A stretch of 64,000 nt of DNA, from positions 496,001 to 560,000 of the forward strand of contig CAJNOL010000001.1 in the NCBI GenBank assembly GCA_905250125.1, in the 5' to 3' direction. The stretch is from Rotaria sordida (taxonomy: Eukaryota; Rotifera; Eurotatoria; Philodinida; Philodinidae). Made by a program: the position numbers and the translations under genes. Of this stretch, positions 48,003 to 61,941 are shown in pieces. The first letter of the stretch is position 1. Each line of letters starts with the position of its first letter. Below the pieces are notes generated by a model. The model worked only from the letters and a program-made list of their open reading frames with translations, ran no database searches and had not been told where the DNA came from.

Positions 48003-51000
48003 TTACCTTTCAACTACATCTAACACATAATTCCGTCCAAAGTTGTCATCCCAAAGCTCTTGATTATTGGCTTCTAAACAAATAGCAAAATAAATTTGTT
48101 TGGGAACCTTGGTATCATCATCATATTTTTCTAAATGTATTTTAATTGTAAATGCATCTGTATTATCATTTGGATAAGTCATTGAATGCCATCCTTGAAT
48201 ATCTTGAAATGTTTCCCAATCATTTCCACTTATACGAGCAAAAACACGTTTTTCATAAGTACGATTATGAACACGAACTGTTCCATATGCTATTGAATCT
48301 TTTGTATATAAACATTCAAGCATTACTTGTCGTTCATATATTAATGGAAGAATATTTGTTGGAGAAGTAAAATATTTTGAAATTAAACAATATTGTTTTG
48401 TTGATTTTTTAGAAGTATTGACAGATGAAGATGAAGATGACCGATTGAGAACATTTGAAAGATCAAAGCGACATGGAGATGAAGACAATAGATTTGATTG
48501 ACTTTTAGCTAGACGTAATTGTTCAAGTTTTATTCGAATACATTCTTGAATGAGTGAGTTTGCTGATTGATCTGGTGGAGTCATATAACGAATAGATTCC
48601 AAATCAAGACCCTAAAAGTAACAAATAAATATAATATCTGATATTTTTACAAACGATATTCATTCCACTCGATCAATTCTTAAATTATGAATAATTCTTT
48701 TCTTAATCGCGTTTTAAAAATTCGGAACATTTTTTAATATCAAATGGTTTCGAAACATCACCTATATATATATTATTATGAATTCAAATTTTAATAAATA
48801 TTTTTCTCTTATTGAGATAAATATAAAACAACATTCAACGACAATGTTTTGAAAAAAAATTACTAAACCAATTTATTCAATGAAACTTTTCTAAATTTTT
48901 TTTCTGAATTTGATGAATAATTGAAAGTTTTAGAATAAACATATAGATTTATTTTACTTTAATTTTAAATCAAAACTAAAAGGGAACAGGACAGAATATG
49001 TAATATCATCTCATGTGATAGAAGGTGAACAAAAACCACCCGATAAATTGTCGATATTGTCCGGTATGATGTGCGCTACATCGGTGGTTAACCAGCAGTA
49101 ATTTGACAGTTAAACAATCAACTATCTTCCGACCGCCCTTCTATCGTGATATTTCGATAGTCGCTCTTCAATCGGTATTTTACCGCCAGCATACCAATAG
49201 TGGTGCAAATAGATGTGTACCATTGGCTGATTCAATCTCAGCTGTTTAGAAAAAGGGAGCCGTTAAATTGGCATTGAAAGAAGACTGAAATTGTCAGTTA
49301 GACAGAGTTTTAATATTCATTAATGAAATAGCTGTCACAAACTCTGAAAAATTGAAATATCAAATGACATCTGGTGTTCTTTTTTTTTCTTTCAGTGGGC
49401 TCTCATAAAAAGGCTATTTGAGATCAAGCATCAGAACATTTGATATGCTTACATTAAATTTTGATGTTATAACAAGAAAAGAATACAAAAAAAATTTCTA
49501 GAACATGTTTCTATGTATTGTACATCTCTGTGACAATAGACTCAAATCATAAGTTCTACAGATCTGTACGTTTAAATATTAGAAAAAAGAATGATATTTC
49601 AAGATTTTTATTTGATAAAGTTACTACTAAAATGTATCACTTTCTGTCTTGGAAAATCAATGAAAACTGAATAACTGTACTTTTGTTGGTGATGTCTCTA
49701 CAATTTCAGTTTTGATTCAAAATTTCGCGATTTCTACTTTTATTATTACGAAGTATTAATTCATAAAAAACCAAAAAAAAAGTCGAGATTCCTTCACAAT
49801 TAATCATGCTGTCAAACAAATATTGTACAACATATTGATCTCAAACATAGAAATCTCTTTCAAAACTCTGATCTTTGAACAGATAAAACATTTTCAAGGA
49901 GAACAATTTTTCATAAATAATAAAAAGAGATATGAATACATTGATCTCCATTTTAGCTGATTTAGAGATGTGTAATGTAAGTTTTTTCTATACGCTTACC
50001 CTATCCTGCGGATTTTTGTTCTACCTGCCAGTTCTCTACTCTATAGCTATCTAGCTCTGGCTCTACCATACGCTACAGAACCTATGACCTTATTCTAACC
50101 TACATTTTTCTCATCCTAACTCTACTTTACGCTCCAGGATAGGATAAGGATATGGTTGTCTTATAAGCCCTATTATATATTCCTTTTACCATACCGAGTA
50201 CGCCTCATATTCTGACCCTATTTTACCCTGCGTTAACCATAACCTATCTGTGATCTTGCACAGTTCTAATCTCATTTTATATAAATTTTGAATAACTTTT
50301 CTTGTATCTTATGTGAAGAGACACTCCTATTATCTACTCATAAGATACTCAATACATACCAACATATCGGCGAAACGAACAACTTTTTTTGGTGGTTGTT
50401 CCAATAAAGCTGATTTTCTATCGAATAAAGTAATACCCAATGATTTGGAACGTGTACCTATAGTATGTAATGCTTTATCTTTTTCATGATCATCATTTTC
50501 AGTATACATTGAAAAACGATCTGGTGGACACAATGTATATGTTGAATCATGTAATAACGGTACACATTGCTGTTGTTGTTGTTGTTTTATTTGATTATCT
50601 GTTATTGTATCATCATTATTAAATTCAACATTACCATTAAGAGTTGCTGAACTATAAGATTTACGAAGAAATCCTTCTAATCCATTAATCTGTGCATCTG
50701 AATTTGAATCACCAAAATCGAGTAATGTTATTGTATCTTAGAATAAAAACAATAGAAAATAGAATTTTATTTTATTTTATTTTATTACCACTATTTTTGT
50801 TTGAGATTCGTTGATTATCTTCTTCATTTTGTTCATATTCATCATATTCATCAATTTCATCAAGATTAGCTACTTCAATATCATCATTATCACTAATTTG
50901 ATCAAAGCCAAGGTTAAAATCAAGATCTTCTGATGATGTTGATGTACCTTCTTCTTGTCCAACATCAGAAAATGTACTACATATACCAGATGATGATGTA

Positions 51001-51278
51001 TTTGAACTCAATATACTACAGTGTCTATCGAAATCAGAAAGACTAGAACCATAGCTGAAACTAAATCGTGATGATGTATCAATAGTAGATGGCGCTGAAG
51101 TATTTTCTGAAGAAGAATGCATACGGTGTTGATATTGATTATGATTATTGTTCATATATGAATCTTTGATATAAAATAAATCATTTATATGTGCAGATGC
51201 TTTATGTTGGCCAAATAATGGATTATCATTGTAATTATTGTAATTATTAGTATTTGTTGCTATGCTTTTATGAGACAT
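48003..51278 (-). CDS. PPP1R3: PP1 regulatory subunit 3-like glycogen-targeting protein, copy A
   Basis: Such proteins tether the PP1 catalytic subunit to glycogen and promote glycogen synthesis. Exons 50789-51278, 50360-50736 and 48003-48611 join to 491 aa. Exon 1 is low-complexity (Asn, Ser, His) with a strongly acidic end. Exon 2 has a six-Gln run and the RVxF docking motif KVVRF (281-285) in PPKKVVRFADML, which joins across the intron to GLDLESIRYMTPP, as in the family. Exon 3 carries CBM21: AYGTVRVHNRTYEKRVFAR, WETFQDI, then LWDDNFGRNY near the C-terminus. Introns are 52 nt and about 1.75 kb. Copy B of this gene is at 57933-61941. The E/FWDNN motif typical of CBM21 is LWDDN here. The stop follows shortly after CBM21. 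Confidence 0.92.
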
Positions 51279-53974
51279 GGGTAAAGGTTAAACAAACTAT
51301 TTTCTTATTCTCTCGTATGTCACAATGTAGAGTATAAAAATATAAACGTTACTATCGATAGACAAAAATAATAAATAAACCTTCTCGTTGTTACTAAGAA
51401 AGAGAGAAAAGAAAATAGAATTGTACACTTACATCTACACCTCTTAGAGGGCTTTTTTCGTAGACTTTACCCCTCAATAAATGAGCTGGATGAGATAGTA
51501 GCTGGTAATAGAAAGAGAGAAAAAGGAAAAAATATGTCTTAATCCTATTCATTCAAATAAATCGTGCGAAAAGGAAGAACAAGAGCCCAATTCAATAAGT
51601 ATCTATGAATCATGGCTTATTGCTTTTTATTTACTAGTGAATTCTATTCTCTAAGCATCATCATGTCAGAGAATACTTTTGTGTCAGTATCTATTTAGGT
51701 GCATTCTATGTGTCTCTGACACAACGGTGGAGAATCTGTTGTAAAAAGAGATCATTTCCTCGAACAAGAAAATAACTTGAGGAATTTTTACAGCCTCAAT
51801 AGTTTTGAACAAACATTCCTAGGCAATAACTTCCAAAAATATTTCTCCGAATACAATTTTTTTCGAAAATTTCTGCAGACTGAGAAAAATTTTTCGAAAT
51901 ATACATTTTCACATCCAGGCAAATAATTGTATCTCTATTCTAACATGTCAAATATTTATTCGCTTAGCATTTGAAACAAAATATGCACATTTCTTTGACG
52001 AATGCATAATATCTATGACGAAAGAAAAAGGCAATACATCAAAACCAGAAAAGAGAAAAATAAAAGAAAGAAAAACATGCATGTAAACATGTAGTATGCA
52101 TACAAAAATTTTCAATCATTCTCAACGAATGGTAAAAAAACATAATTTTGCCCTCAGAGTGTTGTACTTTGCCTGAGTTTGACTGGTCTATTATTTCTTT
52201 AAGGTTATTTGTCTGTTAGAATAGTATATATCAATATATAGAGAATATATATATTTATGACGTAAGGTAATCATAGTTTTTCGTTCCTCATATAAAAAAA
52301 TTACTCCAAGGTCATGAAATATCAGATACATTACTTTCTATGATCTAACTTGATTAAAATGTAATATTCATTCAAATATTATTGTTTTCATTTGTCGAAA
52401 TATCAAAAGAAAATCACAATAAAAATACATTACTTCAAATCATTTACCATTAAAAACCAATCTTTGAATTTCATATGTATCTTGATTGATGACTAATAAA
52501 CTAAACGTATTAAATATTCGAATTGATCATCAAAGTGTATTAAGACTAAATACTTTTATAAACATTAAAATCAATCGCACAATATCCCATTATTTTGATT
52601 GAAATTATATACCGTACAGATAGAATGTTCTAGAAATTTCTATATGGTCACGACCAAGAGATTAGACACCTATCTTTGTTGCTCGAAACTTCTAAAGGAT
52701 TCTCAAAACATATGAACACAAGTCTCAGTGTATCTATAAGATATCATCAAGTGATATATTCGATAAAATCTCACAGAAGAATAATATATTGATACATATA
52801 TTCAAATAGTAAATAATATGAAAAGCAATCAACATTGCTATTAATGTTTGAAAGATAAGTTTTAAGAAACACATTTAATTTTAAGTGACATCTGCATGAC
52901 ATTGAAAAGCTAAACTCATTGACATCCCAAATAATCTGATTTGAGTGTTTCCGAGTTAAGAAAAAAACAACTAAATTTATCGAACAGCCTATTGATTGGT
53001 TCATGAAACACGAAGTAAAAACAATAAATCGAGAAAAATTATAATCAATGATATGAACCATACGATATATTTGGTGACAAATGCAGACAGATATAAGTCC
53101 GCCAAAAGAAAACAAGCCTTCAGGCGTACTCATAAAAGACTACTTTATGTTTTTTATCATCTGTTAGTGGCTACTCATAAAGAACAGGTAGATTAAAGTC
53201 GTATTTTTTTTTTGACCTCTCTTCCCTTTTTCCAGGTTTGTCCAGTTTCATCGAATCCTTCTCCTTGCTGGAGATATAGTATAAAGAAGAACCTTTTAGA
53301 AAGAGCCTACTTGTTCAAATATATTGCTTCTTGTTTATTAAAGAACAGTTCATTAAATAAATAAATGAAGAATGTGGGTTCTTTTTTGCTGTTTCTTTAA
53401 TAGAAAGTGAGTCACACAATATTTTGAATTGGAATTTTATATCATAGAAAAGAAATGATGCTCTACACACTGGTAAAACGTGCAAATCAATATGTGTTTT
53501 GGTTTGAAATGACAACAATATCAATGTCATCCTGTAGGAGTGGATGCTCAATTGTTATCGCCACTGTAGTTAGCTAGAGTGCGACGAACTGATCAAAAAT
53601 ATGTGCGTTTTCAATTTTTAGAATGAATTTTTAAGAGAAAATTTTCAGTTTTTTCATATGATCTACTTTTTTTGGAAAACAGGTCTATTTTTCATTTCCT
53701 TTAAATCTTAAAACTCTATGTTTCCAATTTAGTATAAAAAACTGAATCTAAGAAACTCATTTATAGGACTATTCAGATGTAAAATAATCTTAACTCAGGT
53801 ATCACAAGGAAGAAGAGTTCAAATTTCGAAGAAGCATTTTGTAATACTATCCATTGGATGTTCCAGAGAAAATGGGACTCTCAATATTGCAATTATATCA
53901 CTTTTCATATTTGTTTGTTTAGACTTTATTTTTTTTTCAAAAACATTCGTCTTTTAATTCTCTATTTAGTTCTT

Positions 53975-54492
53975 CAATAGAAATATGTTTAGGCGCTACT
54001 TTTTTCCCATTCAGTACAATAACCAAAATTCTTTTAAACTGAACGGTTCAATGAATTTAAATGTAGATTATTCAATGGTGAATGTTTCTTGCTGATGAAA
54101 AGAGAAAAAACTGTTCTGATATCATGATTGTATTAATTCAATGATACAAAGTTTCGCATTGTTCTGATGAAATCTCTAATATATTCCGAAGATTTCATAT
54201 CCATATTTTATTGGTACTTGAATAGCATTATGTACCTATTGAGTGTGATAAAATGTCTCGTGATTAAAAATGACCATTAGTGCCAGATTGGAAATGTCAT
54301 CAGGACAATATGAAACTTCAAATCATTGAATTAATACAATCATGATATCAGAACTATTTTTTATCTTTTCATTAAAAAGAAACACTCATCACTGGATAGT
54401 TCACATGTAAATTCATTGAACCGTTCAGTTTGAGAGAATTTTGGTTATTGTACTGAATGGGAAAAAAGTAACGCCTAAACATATTCCTATTG
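53975..54492. repeat. Inverted repeat in the spacer between the duplicated blocks
   Basis: Arms at about 53975-54172 and 54305-54492 are inverted copies. Landmarks are AATATGTTTAGGCG/CGCCTAAACATATT, TCAGTACAATAACCAAAATTC with its reverse complement, and GATATCATGATTGTATTAATTCAATGAT with its reverse complement (each longer than the quoted core). The spacer is about 130 nt. The rest of the inter-copy spacer (53156-55044) shows only short spurious frames. Confidence 0.8.
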
Positions 54493-57400
54493 TGGGTGTG
54501 AGTATTCATGTCAGCCATCCACGACCAGCTTTACCTATTCACACCTACACCGACAATATGAGTTGCTTCAATAGAGAAAAGATGAGAAGAAGAAAGAAAT
54601 AATTATAGATGTGATAGAATGAAGCCGACGAAAGACAAGAGGACACATCCTTGTGTCAGAAGACACCTCTTCTGACTTCGCGCTGTCAAAATAATTATAT
54701 AATTCAATGAACACTTCTAGGAAAAGAAATACAGAGTATGAGTCCACTTGTTCGAAGATTTGAAGCACTTGCTATTTCACACATTTTTACTATATGCTTC
54801 ATGATGGGAAACTCTAGCAAAATTTCAAAAGGCAACGATAACTAATATTTTCAAAAAAACTCGTTTTTCCTGATGTCATCATCATCAGTAAATTCTGTGT
54901 TAAATCGTGAAAAAGCATCTGAATTCTGATAAATACTATTGTTTTCGAAAATAGACAACTAGGACAACCCAACTGCATAAAAATCTTAAAATGATTTTTT
55001 TTGTGACGAAAATCACAATTTTTGACAGAGAGAGGAGGTAATGTACTCTTAAATTCTCTAAAGGCCCTCTACATAAATTGATGATAGCAACAAAAATAAC
55101 AAGAACTTTGTGTTTCTAGCATTTGTATTTTATATAAAGGAAATAATTTAATAAATCTGCATATGACAAATGAATACTGATTGATAAGTTTAAAAAACCT
55201 GTCAAACAATAGAGTTATTTTTATCTTATCAAGATATGAAAAGTTGTTTTTGTTCTTCTTTTATTAATTGCTTCATTTATTTCATATCCTATCCATCATT
55301 AATATACAATGTGCAACAGATTCTATTAATCGACTAAAAAACTATATCATTCATCATTTTCATCAACATCAGAGAACCACATCTACGTAAACACGCAAAC
55401 GAAAAAGTATATATCATACACATGCTAATTAATGTAACGAGAGGATATATACATGTATTTTTGTATACAAGTAGATGTATAGAAAAAACTTGTTGAAATT
55501 TGATTACGAGAGAAAAAAAATCAGATGTGCACACTTAGCACGATTGTCAGTGATTGTGGTATTGCGCACATTACTAATTTTCTAGAAAAAAAGGAACATT
55601 CCAAACCAGATAAATAGCAGACGACCCATGCATGTGTAGTAATAATATTTTCTTTAATAATTAACTTCACTCACTGGCACGTATATACTAGTAATAGCCA
55701 AAAACAACAAAGGGAATAGAAAAACAATAAGAAAGACAAGTCGTATGTTCATAAGCCAAAGACAACAAATGTACAGGAGAAAAATAGTAAAATAGAAAAA
55801 AATGTATCACTATGCCGAAAAACAAAAAAAGGAAAGAAAAATATTGATAAGAAAAAATCGATGCACGTTGAACGTGAAACTCGACTTTGAGCGTTATTTA
55901 CATCATTTTTATTTTAAATTGATTCATATATTTGTTTTTATCGCCTAAAAAAAAAAGAAAATAATTAATAATATAGTAAATATTTTGTTTCAATCTATAT
56001 ATAAAAATAATATTCCTATCACAAAATAATTGATTGTTTTTATTTATCAAATTTATCTTATTGTTTTATATAGTACATTATTAGAGACATCATACAAATT
56101 CTTATATGTAAATTGATCAAAGGAATAAACTAATTCTATTCTATTGTTCAAGCACATAATAATTCTGGAACATTATAAGTTATCTTTTGTCGTGCATTAA
56201 GTACGTGTATAAAGAGTTTTTTCTAACAAAATATTCATAAAGGGGAATAGAACTTCTTAGTTATGACCATGATCTTTAATTGAAGGATTTGATAAGTACA
56301 GGTCATGATTTTTCTTCCTTCTCATACATTATTTATTTCCTGATCAGAACTTCGTTCGTTTACTTTATTAATATCTTTCAGATAACTAAAAGTGTTGGTG
56401 TGAGTGAAGAAAGCCCTTAACCATATCCTCTTGAAAAGACAAGACAATATATAACTCTGATCATCATCAATAAACCAACAATGATCAATAATTTATGAAA
56501 AAAATTTCATAAATAAGATAAGTGCATTAGATTAGTAAGTAGAAAAACATAGGTTTCCTTTAAGATAGGATTCTCATAACTAAGCTTTGTCAGAATGTAT
56601 ACAGATTGACACAGTTTTAATTATTTGTGACAGATGATAGGAGACATTTCAAATCATCTTTAGAAACAAAAATCAAAAAAAAAAAATTTTAGATCTAGAA
56701 AGGGAGCGCTCTTAAAAGTAAATAGAATCGATGTCTTTCAATCTTTACTCGCATAGCCATAATGGAACATAATACAATTTGATCATGACAACACTTTCTT
56801 GTTCAATAATTTCTTGAATGAAGTTTTTAGACATTCATTTTAATAACAGATTGCACTACTAGCTATTAAGTCTACGACAGTTGCTCACGAAGAGTATGAA
56901 TGTGGGTCTTCTCTTCATACACACCTATACTCTGGCTGTTCATGACATAGATATTTTCTAGAGTATTCACATTTCTAAAGAATTTTGAACACTAGAACAA
57001 TTAAATGAATCGGTTTATGATGATGATTATTCTCTCACGCGAAATTAATTTATTGTATTAATGTATTTCGTTATTTTATTCAAAATGCTTGTGAAAGTTT
57101 ACATAGCAAGAGAGTGTCTGTGTGAGTAACTGTCCATTTCTCATAGCTACCATAGAAAACAATTTATGAAAAGTAATAGTTCAACTATAACGAAACAGAC
57201 GACATACATTAGTTGTTTGATATCGTTATTCGTGAATGACGGTTAGTTTCTTTTTTCCCTGTTGACCTTGATTTTGATTCGATATAGGGACAAAAAAATT
57301 CATATCTCAAAGTTAGCGATAGAATCACCTTATAGTTTTATATTGAGGCGTCACAACGGAGTGACTACATTGTTTGCCATATATCCAATACGTACTATGT

Positions 57401-57932
57401 TAAACCTCGATATTACCAGCCATGGATTGACTCTGGACAAGTTACTAACAGTTGTTGCTCTTAGAGTATCTATTCTTGAGCGCAAGGACTTTGCGTTACA
57501 CTGGACTTCTATGCAGAGCTACAGCTAGTATTAGGTGTAAGAAAGATATCGTGTAAATAAATCTGCTGCTAGACAACGCCTTATGCTACAATATAGGCGA
57601 AAGACAGAGATATTCAGCTTCTTCAGTCTTATATTGATGTTAAGCTTCTCCAAGTATTTAAGACTATAACAATCAGCATAATTATGATAATAACCAAGGT
57701 ACAAAATTCGATACTTATTTTTATCTTTGAAAACATATCTCAACAGTATATTAAAAGAATAAAACTTTGTATTGAATATCTCGACAACTACTTCGAACGA
57801 TAAATATACATAGATCGATGGAATACTTTTTCTATGAATAGATTCTTTGAACTCTGAGATCGTTTTTGACTAACCGAAGTAGATATAAATGAGCAATAGA
57901 AAGAAAAACTGTCATTCTGAGTTTTTTTTGCT

Positions 57933-60900
57933 TTACCTTTCAACTACATCTAACACATAATTCCATCCAAGGTTATTATCCCAAAATTCTTGATTATTGG
58001 CTTCTAAACAAATAGCAAAATAAATTTGTTTGGGAACCTTGGTATCATCATCATATTTTTCTAAACGTATTTCAATTGTGAATGTATCTGTATTATCATT
58101 TGGATAAGTCATTGAATGCCATCCTTGAATATCTTGAAATGTTTCCCAATCATTTCCACTTATACGAGCAAAAACACGTTTTTCATAAGTACGATTATGA
58201 ACACGAACTGTTCCATATGCTATTGAATCTTTTGTATATAAACATTCAAGCATTACTTGTCGTTCATATATTAATGGAATAATATTTGTTGGAGAAGTAA
58301 AATATTTTGAAATTAAACAATATTGTTTTGTTGATTTTTTAGAAGTATTGACAGATGAAGATGAAGATGATCGATTGAGAACATTTGAAAGATCAAAGGG
58401 ACATGGAGATGAAGACAATAGATTTGATTGACTTTTAGCTAGACGTAATTGTTCAAGTTTTATTCGAATACATTCTTGAATGAGTGAGTTTGCTGATTGA
58501 TCTGGTGGAGTCATATAACGAATAGATTCCAAATCAAGACCCTAAAAGTAACAAATAAATATAATATCTGATATTTTTACAAACAATATTCATTCCACTC
58601 AATCAATTCTTAAATTATGAATAATTCTTTTCTTAATCTAGTTTTAAAAATTCGGACCATTTTTTAATATCAAATGGTTTCGAAACATCACCTATATATA
58701 TATTCATATGAATTCAAATTTTAATAAATATTTTTCTCTTATTGAGATAAATATAAAACTACATTCAACGACAATGTTTTGAAAAAAAATTACTAAACCA
58801 ATTTATTCAATGAAACTTTTCTAAATTTTTTTCTAAATTTGATGAATAATTGAAAGTTTTAGAATAAACATATAGATTTATTTTACTTTAATTTTAAATC
58901 AAAACTAAAAGCGAACAGAACAAACTATATAATATCATCTCATGTGATAGAAGGTGAACGAAAACCACCCGATAAATTGTCGATAGATTGTCCGGTATAA
59001 TGTGCGCTACATCGGTAGTTAACCAGCAGTAATTTGACAGCTAAATAATGAGCTATCTCCTGATCGCCATTCTATCATGATACTTCGATAGTCGTTCTCC
59101 AATCGGCAATCTACTGCAGGTATACTAACAATAGTACGAATAAATTTGCAACATTGGATGATTCAATCTCAGCTGTTTAGAAAAAGAGGGTCATTAAATT
59201 GACATTGAAAGAAGACTGAAGTCATTAGTTAGAAATAGTTCTAATGTTCATTAATGAAACAGCTGTCAGAAATTCTGAAAAATTGAAATATCAAGTGATT
59301 CTGGTGTTCTTTTTTTCTTTCAGTGGGCTTTCATAAAAAGGCTATTTGAGATCAAGCATCAGAACATTTGATATGCTTACATTAAATTTTGATGTTATAA
59401 CAAGAAAAGAATACAAAAAAAATTTCTAGAACATGTTTCTATGTATTGTACATCTCTGTGACAATAGACTCAAATCATAAGTTCTACAGATCTGTGCATT
59501 TAAACATTAGAAAAAAGAATGATATTTCAAGATTACAATTTAATAAATTTACTACTGGAATGTATCACTTTCTACTTTGAAAAATCAATGAAAACTGAAT
59601 AATTGTATTTTTGTTGATGATGTCTGTATAGTTTCAGTTTCTATTCAAAATTTCAGGATTTTTATTTTTATTATTACGGATTATTAATTAATAGAAAACT
59701 AAAAAAGTCGTCATTCTATCACGATTGATCATGTTGACAAGTAAATATTTTACAATACATAGGTCTCAAATATAGAAATGTATTTTAGAATTCTGGTCTT
59801 TGGAGAGATAAAATATTCGTCAAGGAGAACAACTTTTCTTTTTCATAAATAATAAAAAGAAATGTGAGGACATCTATCTCAATTACATTTCATTAAGAGA
59901 ACTGTAGGAAAAGCATATTTAATAAGCTTACCCTATTCTATGAAATTTTTGTTCACCTTGAGCCTACTCTACATTTCTCTCGTCTTAACATTAGCCATAC
60001 GCTGTAAGGTAGGATAAGAATATTATTTCCTTGTAAGTCCTACTGTATATTCTTCTCACTCTATCGAGTACTTCTGGTACTCTGACTCAGATTTGTAACC
60101 GATCTGGTTTGGACCGGTTGAAATGCTTGCATCGGCCGATTTTCACCGATTTTTACCTGTTGAAAAATATCTTATAGATATATCATTTTTTTCTGATAAA
60201 ACTTGTTAAGAGTAAGTTTGCTTACTCTTATCAAAATAATCAAATAGTGTTGTTTCGAAAACTACCAGTTAGATTTACTTCTGTTCGTCTATACTGTTTT
60301 ATTTCTTTAATTGAAGTATTTTTTTTTAAAAGCACAATCAAAACTGTGTTACTTGAGCTAAATGTTATTGGCGAAGTTCAAATATAGATTTGGATCGTGG
60401 TTCTAAGAGAACCGTTAGGCTTGTCTGAAAAGGTTAAGTGAGAATATTCAAGATTTTGAGTTTAGCAATCGGTTGATGGATAAATTACTCTTTTTTTTCG
60501 TACTATGTATAGAAATATGACATATTCGTCTTTGAGAAACATAGCAGATATTAACAACTATAATATGATATTTTTTCTTAGTGATTTGTAAAAGCCTGAG
60601 TGCGCAAAGGGCAATGAATGTTTTTTGAAGCCATTCCTATTAACCGATTAATAATGATCTAACAAATCGGTCAGCTTTTGCCGATTTTCACCGGTTTAAA
60701 AGATTTTTTGAACCGGCCGGACTGAGCCAGTTCAAAAACTCCCGACCAGATACAACTCTGCTCTGACTCTATCTTTCCCTGCGCTAACCATAACCTATCT
60801 GTGATCTTGCATAGTTCTAATCTCATTTTATATAAATTTTGAATAACTTTTCTTGTATCTTATGTAAAGAGACACTCCTATTATCTACTCATAATATACT

Positions 60901-61941
60901 CAATACATACCAACATATCGGCGAAACGAACAACTTTTTTTGGTGGTTGTTCCAATAAAGCTGATTTTCTATCGAATAAAGTAATACCCAATGATTTGGA
61001 ACGTGTACCTATAGTATGTAATGCTTTATCTTTTTCATGATCATCATTTTCAGTATACATTGAAAAACGATCTGGTGAACACAATGTATATGTTGAATCA
61101 TGTAATAATGATACACATTGTTGTTGTTGTTGTTGTTTTATTTGATTATCTGTTATTGTATCATCATTATTAAATTCAACATTACCATTAAGAGTTGCTG
61201 AACTATAAGATTTACGAAGAAATCCTTCTAATCCATTAATGTGTGCATCTGAATTTGAATCACCAAAATCGAGTAATGTTATTGCATCTTAGAATAAAAA
61301 CAATAGAAAATAGAATTTTATTTTATTTTATTTTATTTTATTTTATTTTATTTATTACCACTATTTTTGTTTGAGATTCGTTGATTATCTTCTTCATTTT
61401 GTTCATATTCATCATATTCATCAATTTCATCAAGATTAGCTACTTCAATATCATCATTATCACTAATCTGATCAAAGCCAAGGTTAAAATCAAGATCTTC
61501 TGATGATGTTGATGTACCTTCTTCTTGTCCAACATCAGAAAATGTACTACATATACCAGATGATGATGTATTTGAACTCAATATACTACAGTGTCCACCA
61601 GGATCGGAAAGACTAGAACCATAGCTGAAACTAAATCGTGATGATGTGTCAATAGTAGATGGTGTTGGAGTATTTTCTGAAGAAGAATGCATACGGTGTT
61701 GATATTGATTATGATTATTGTTCATAGATGAATCTTTGACATAAAATATATCATGTCCATGTGAAGATGTTTTGTGTTGACCAACTAATGGATTATTGTT
61801 GTTACAATTATGATAATTATTATTAGTATTGGTTGAACACTGTGCCGAACTTTGTAAATATTGCATTACTTTATGGTTACTTGATAAAAATGGAGTATCA
61901 ACATCTTTATTACCATTTGTTGCTAGTGTTTTACGAGACAT
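57933..61941 (-). CDS. PPP1R3: PP1 regulatory subunit 3-like glycogen-targeting protein, copy B
   Basis: This is the paralogue of 48003-51278 with the same three-exon structure: 61359-61941, 60911-61287 and 57933-58541, giving 522 aa. It has about 31 residues near the N-terminus (between NGNK and NNNPL) that copy A lacks. The RVxF motif KVVRF (about 312-316), the FADML-GLDLESIRY junction and the CBM21 domain are all present. Over the last 199 residues I count nine substitutions from copy A. In the conserved end of CBM21 it reads FWDNNLGWNY, closer to the family pattern than copy A. The first intron is 71 nt, expanded by TTTTA repeats. The second, about 2.4 kb, carries a hAT-like insertion. 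Both copies look intact. Confidence 0.92.
60088..60760. mobile_element. hAT-like insertion (673 bp) present only in copy B
   Basis: The element is flanked by the 8-bp direct repeat CTCTGACT (60080-60087 and 60761-60768). Its ends are short imperfect inverted repeats, CAGATTTGTA and (reversed) CAGAGTTGTA. The interior near both ends is rich in ACCGG/CCGAT motifs. Copy A has no counterpart between 50219 and 50222, so the insertion postdates the duplication or was lost from A. No transposase frame is visible. Confidence 0.8.
61313..61353. repeat. (TTTTA)n microsatellite in PPP1R3 copy B intron 1
   Basis: About eight TTTTA units occupy most of this 71-nt intron, against about four in the 52-nt intron of copy A. 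The expansion sits next to the donor site without breaking it. Confidence 0.85.

Larger units (their letters stand above)
42240..53155. repeat. Segmental duplication, copy A
   Basis: This block aligns in the same orientation with 55045-63605. Left landmark: AACAAGAACTTTGTGTTTCT (42296 and 55099). Right landmark: GTACTCATAAAA (53127 and 63573). It contains one PPP1R3-like gene. Large differences from copy B are an extra 1.77 kb at about 43385-45150, a replaced stretch at about 45880-46970, and absence of the element found at 60088-60760. Outside the gene it has short spurious frames only. Confidence 0.88.

Noticed and set aside
48152..48370. Plus-strand frames opposite PPP1R3 exon 3 (also 58082-58282)
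   Set aside because: These are shadows of the minus-strand CBM21 exon.
57262..57528. Plus-strand frame of 88 codons in copy B
   Set aside because: The aligned region of copy A does not keep the frame, so it is unlikely to be coding.
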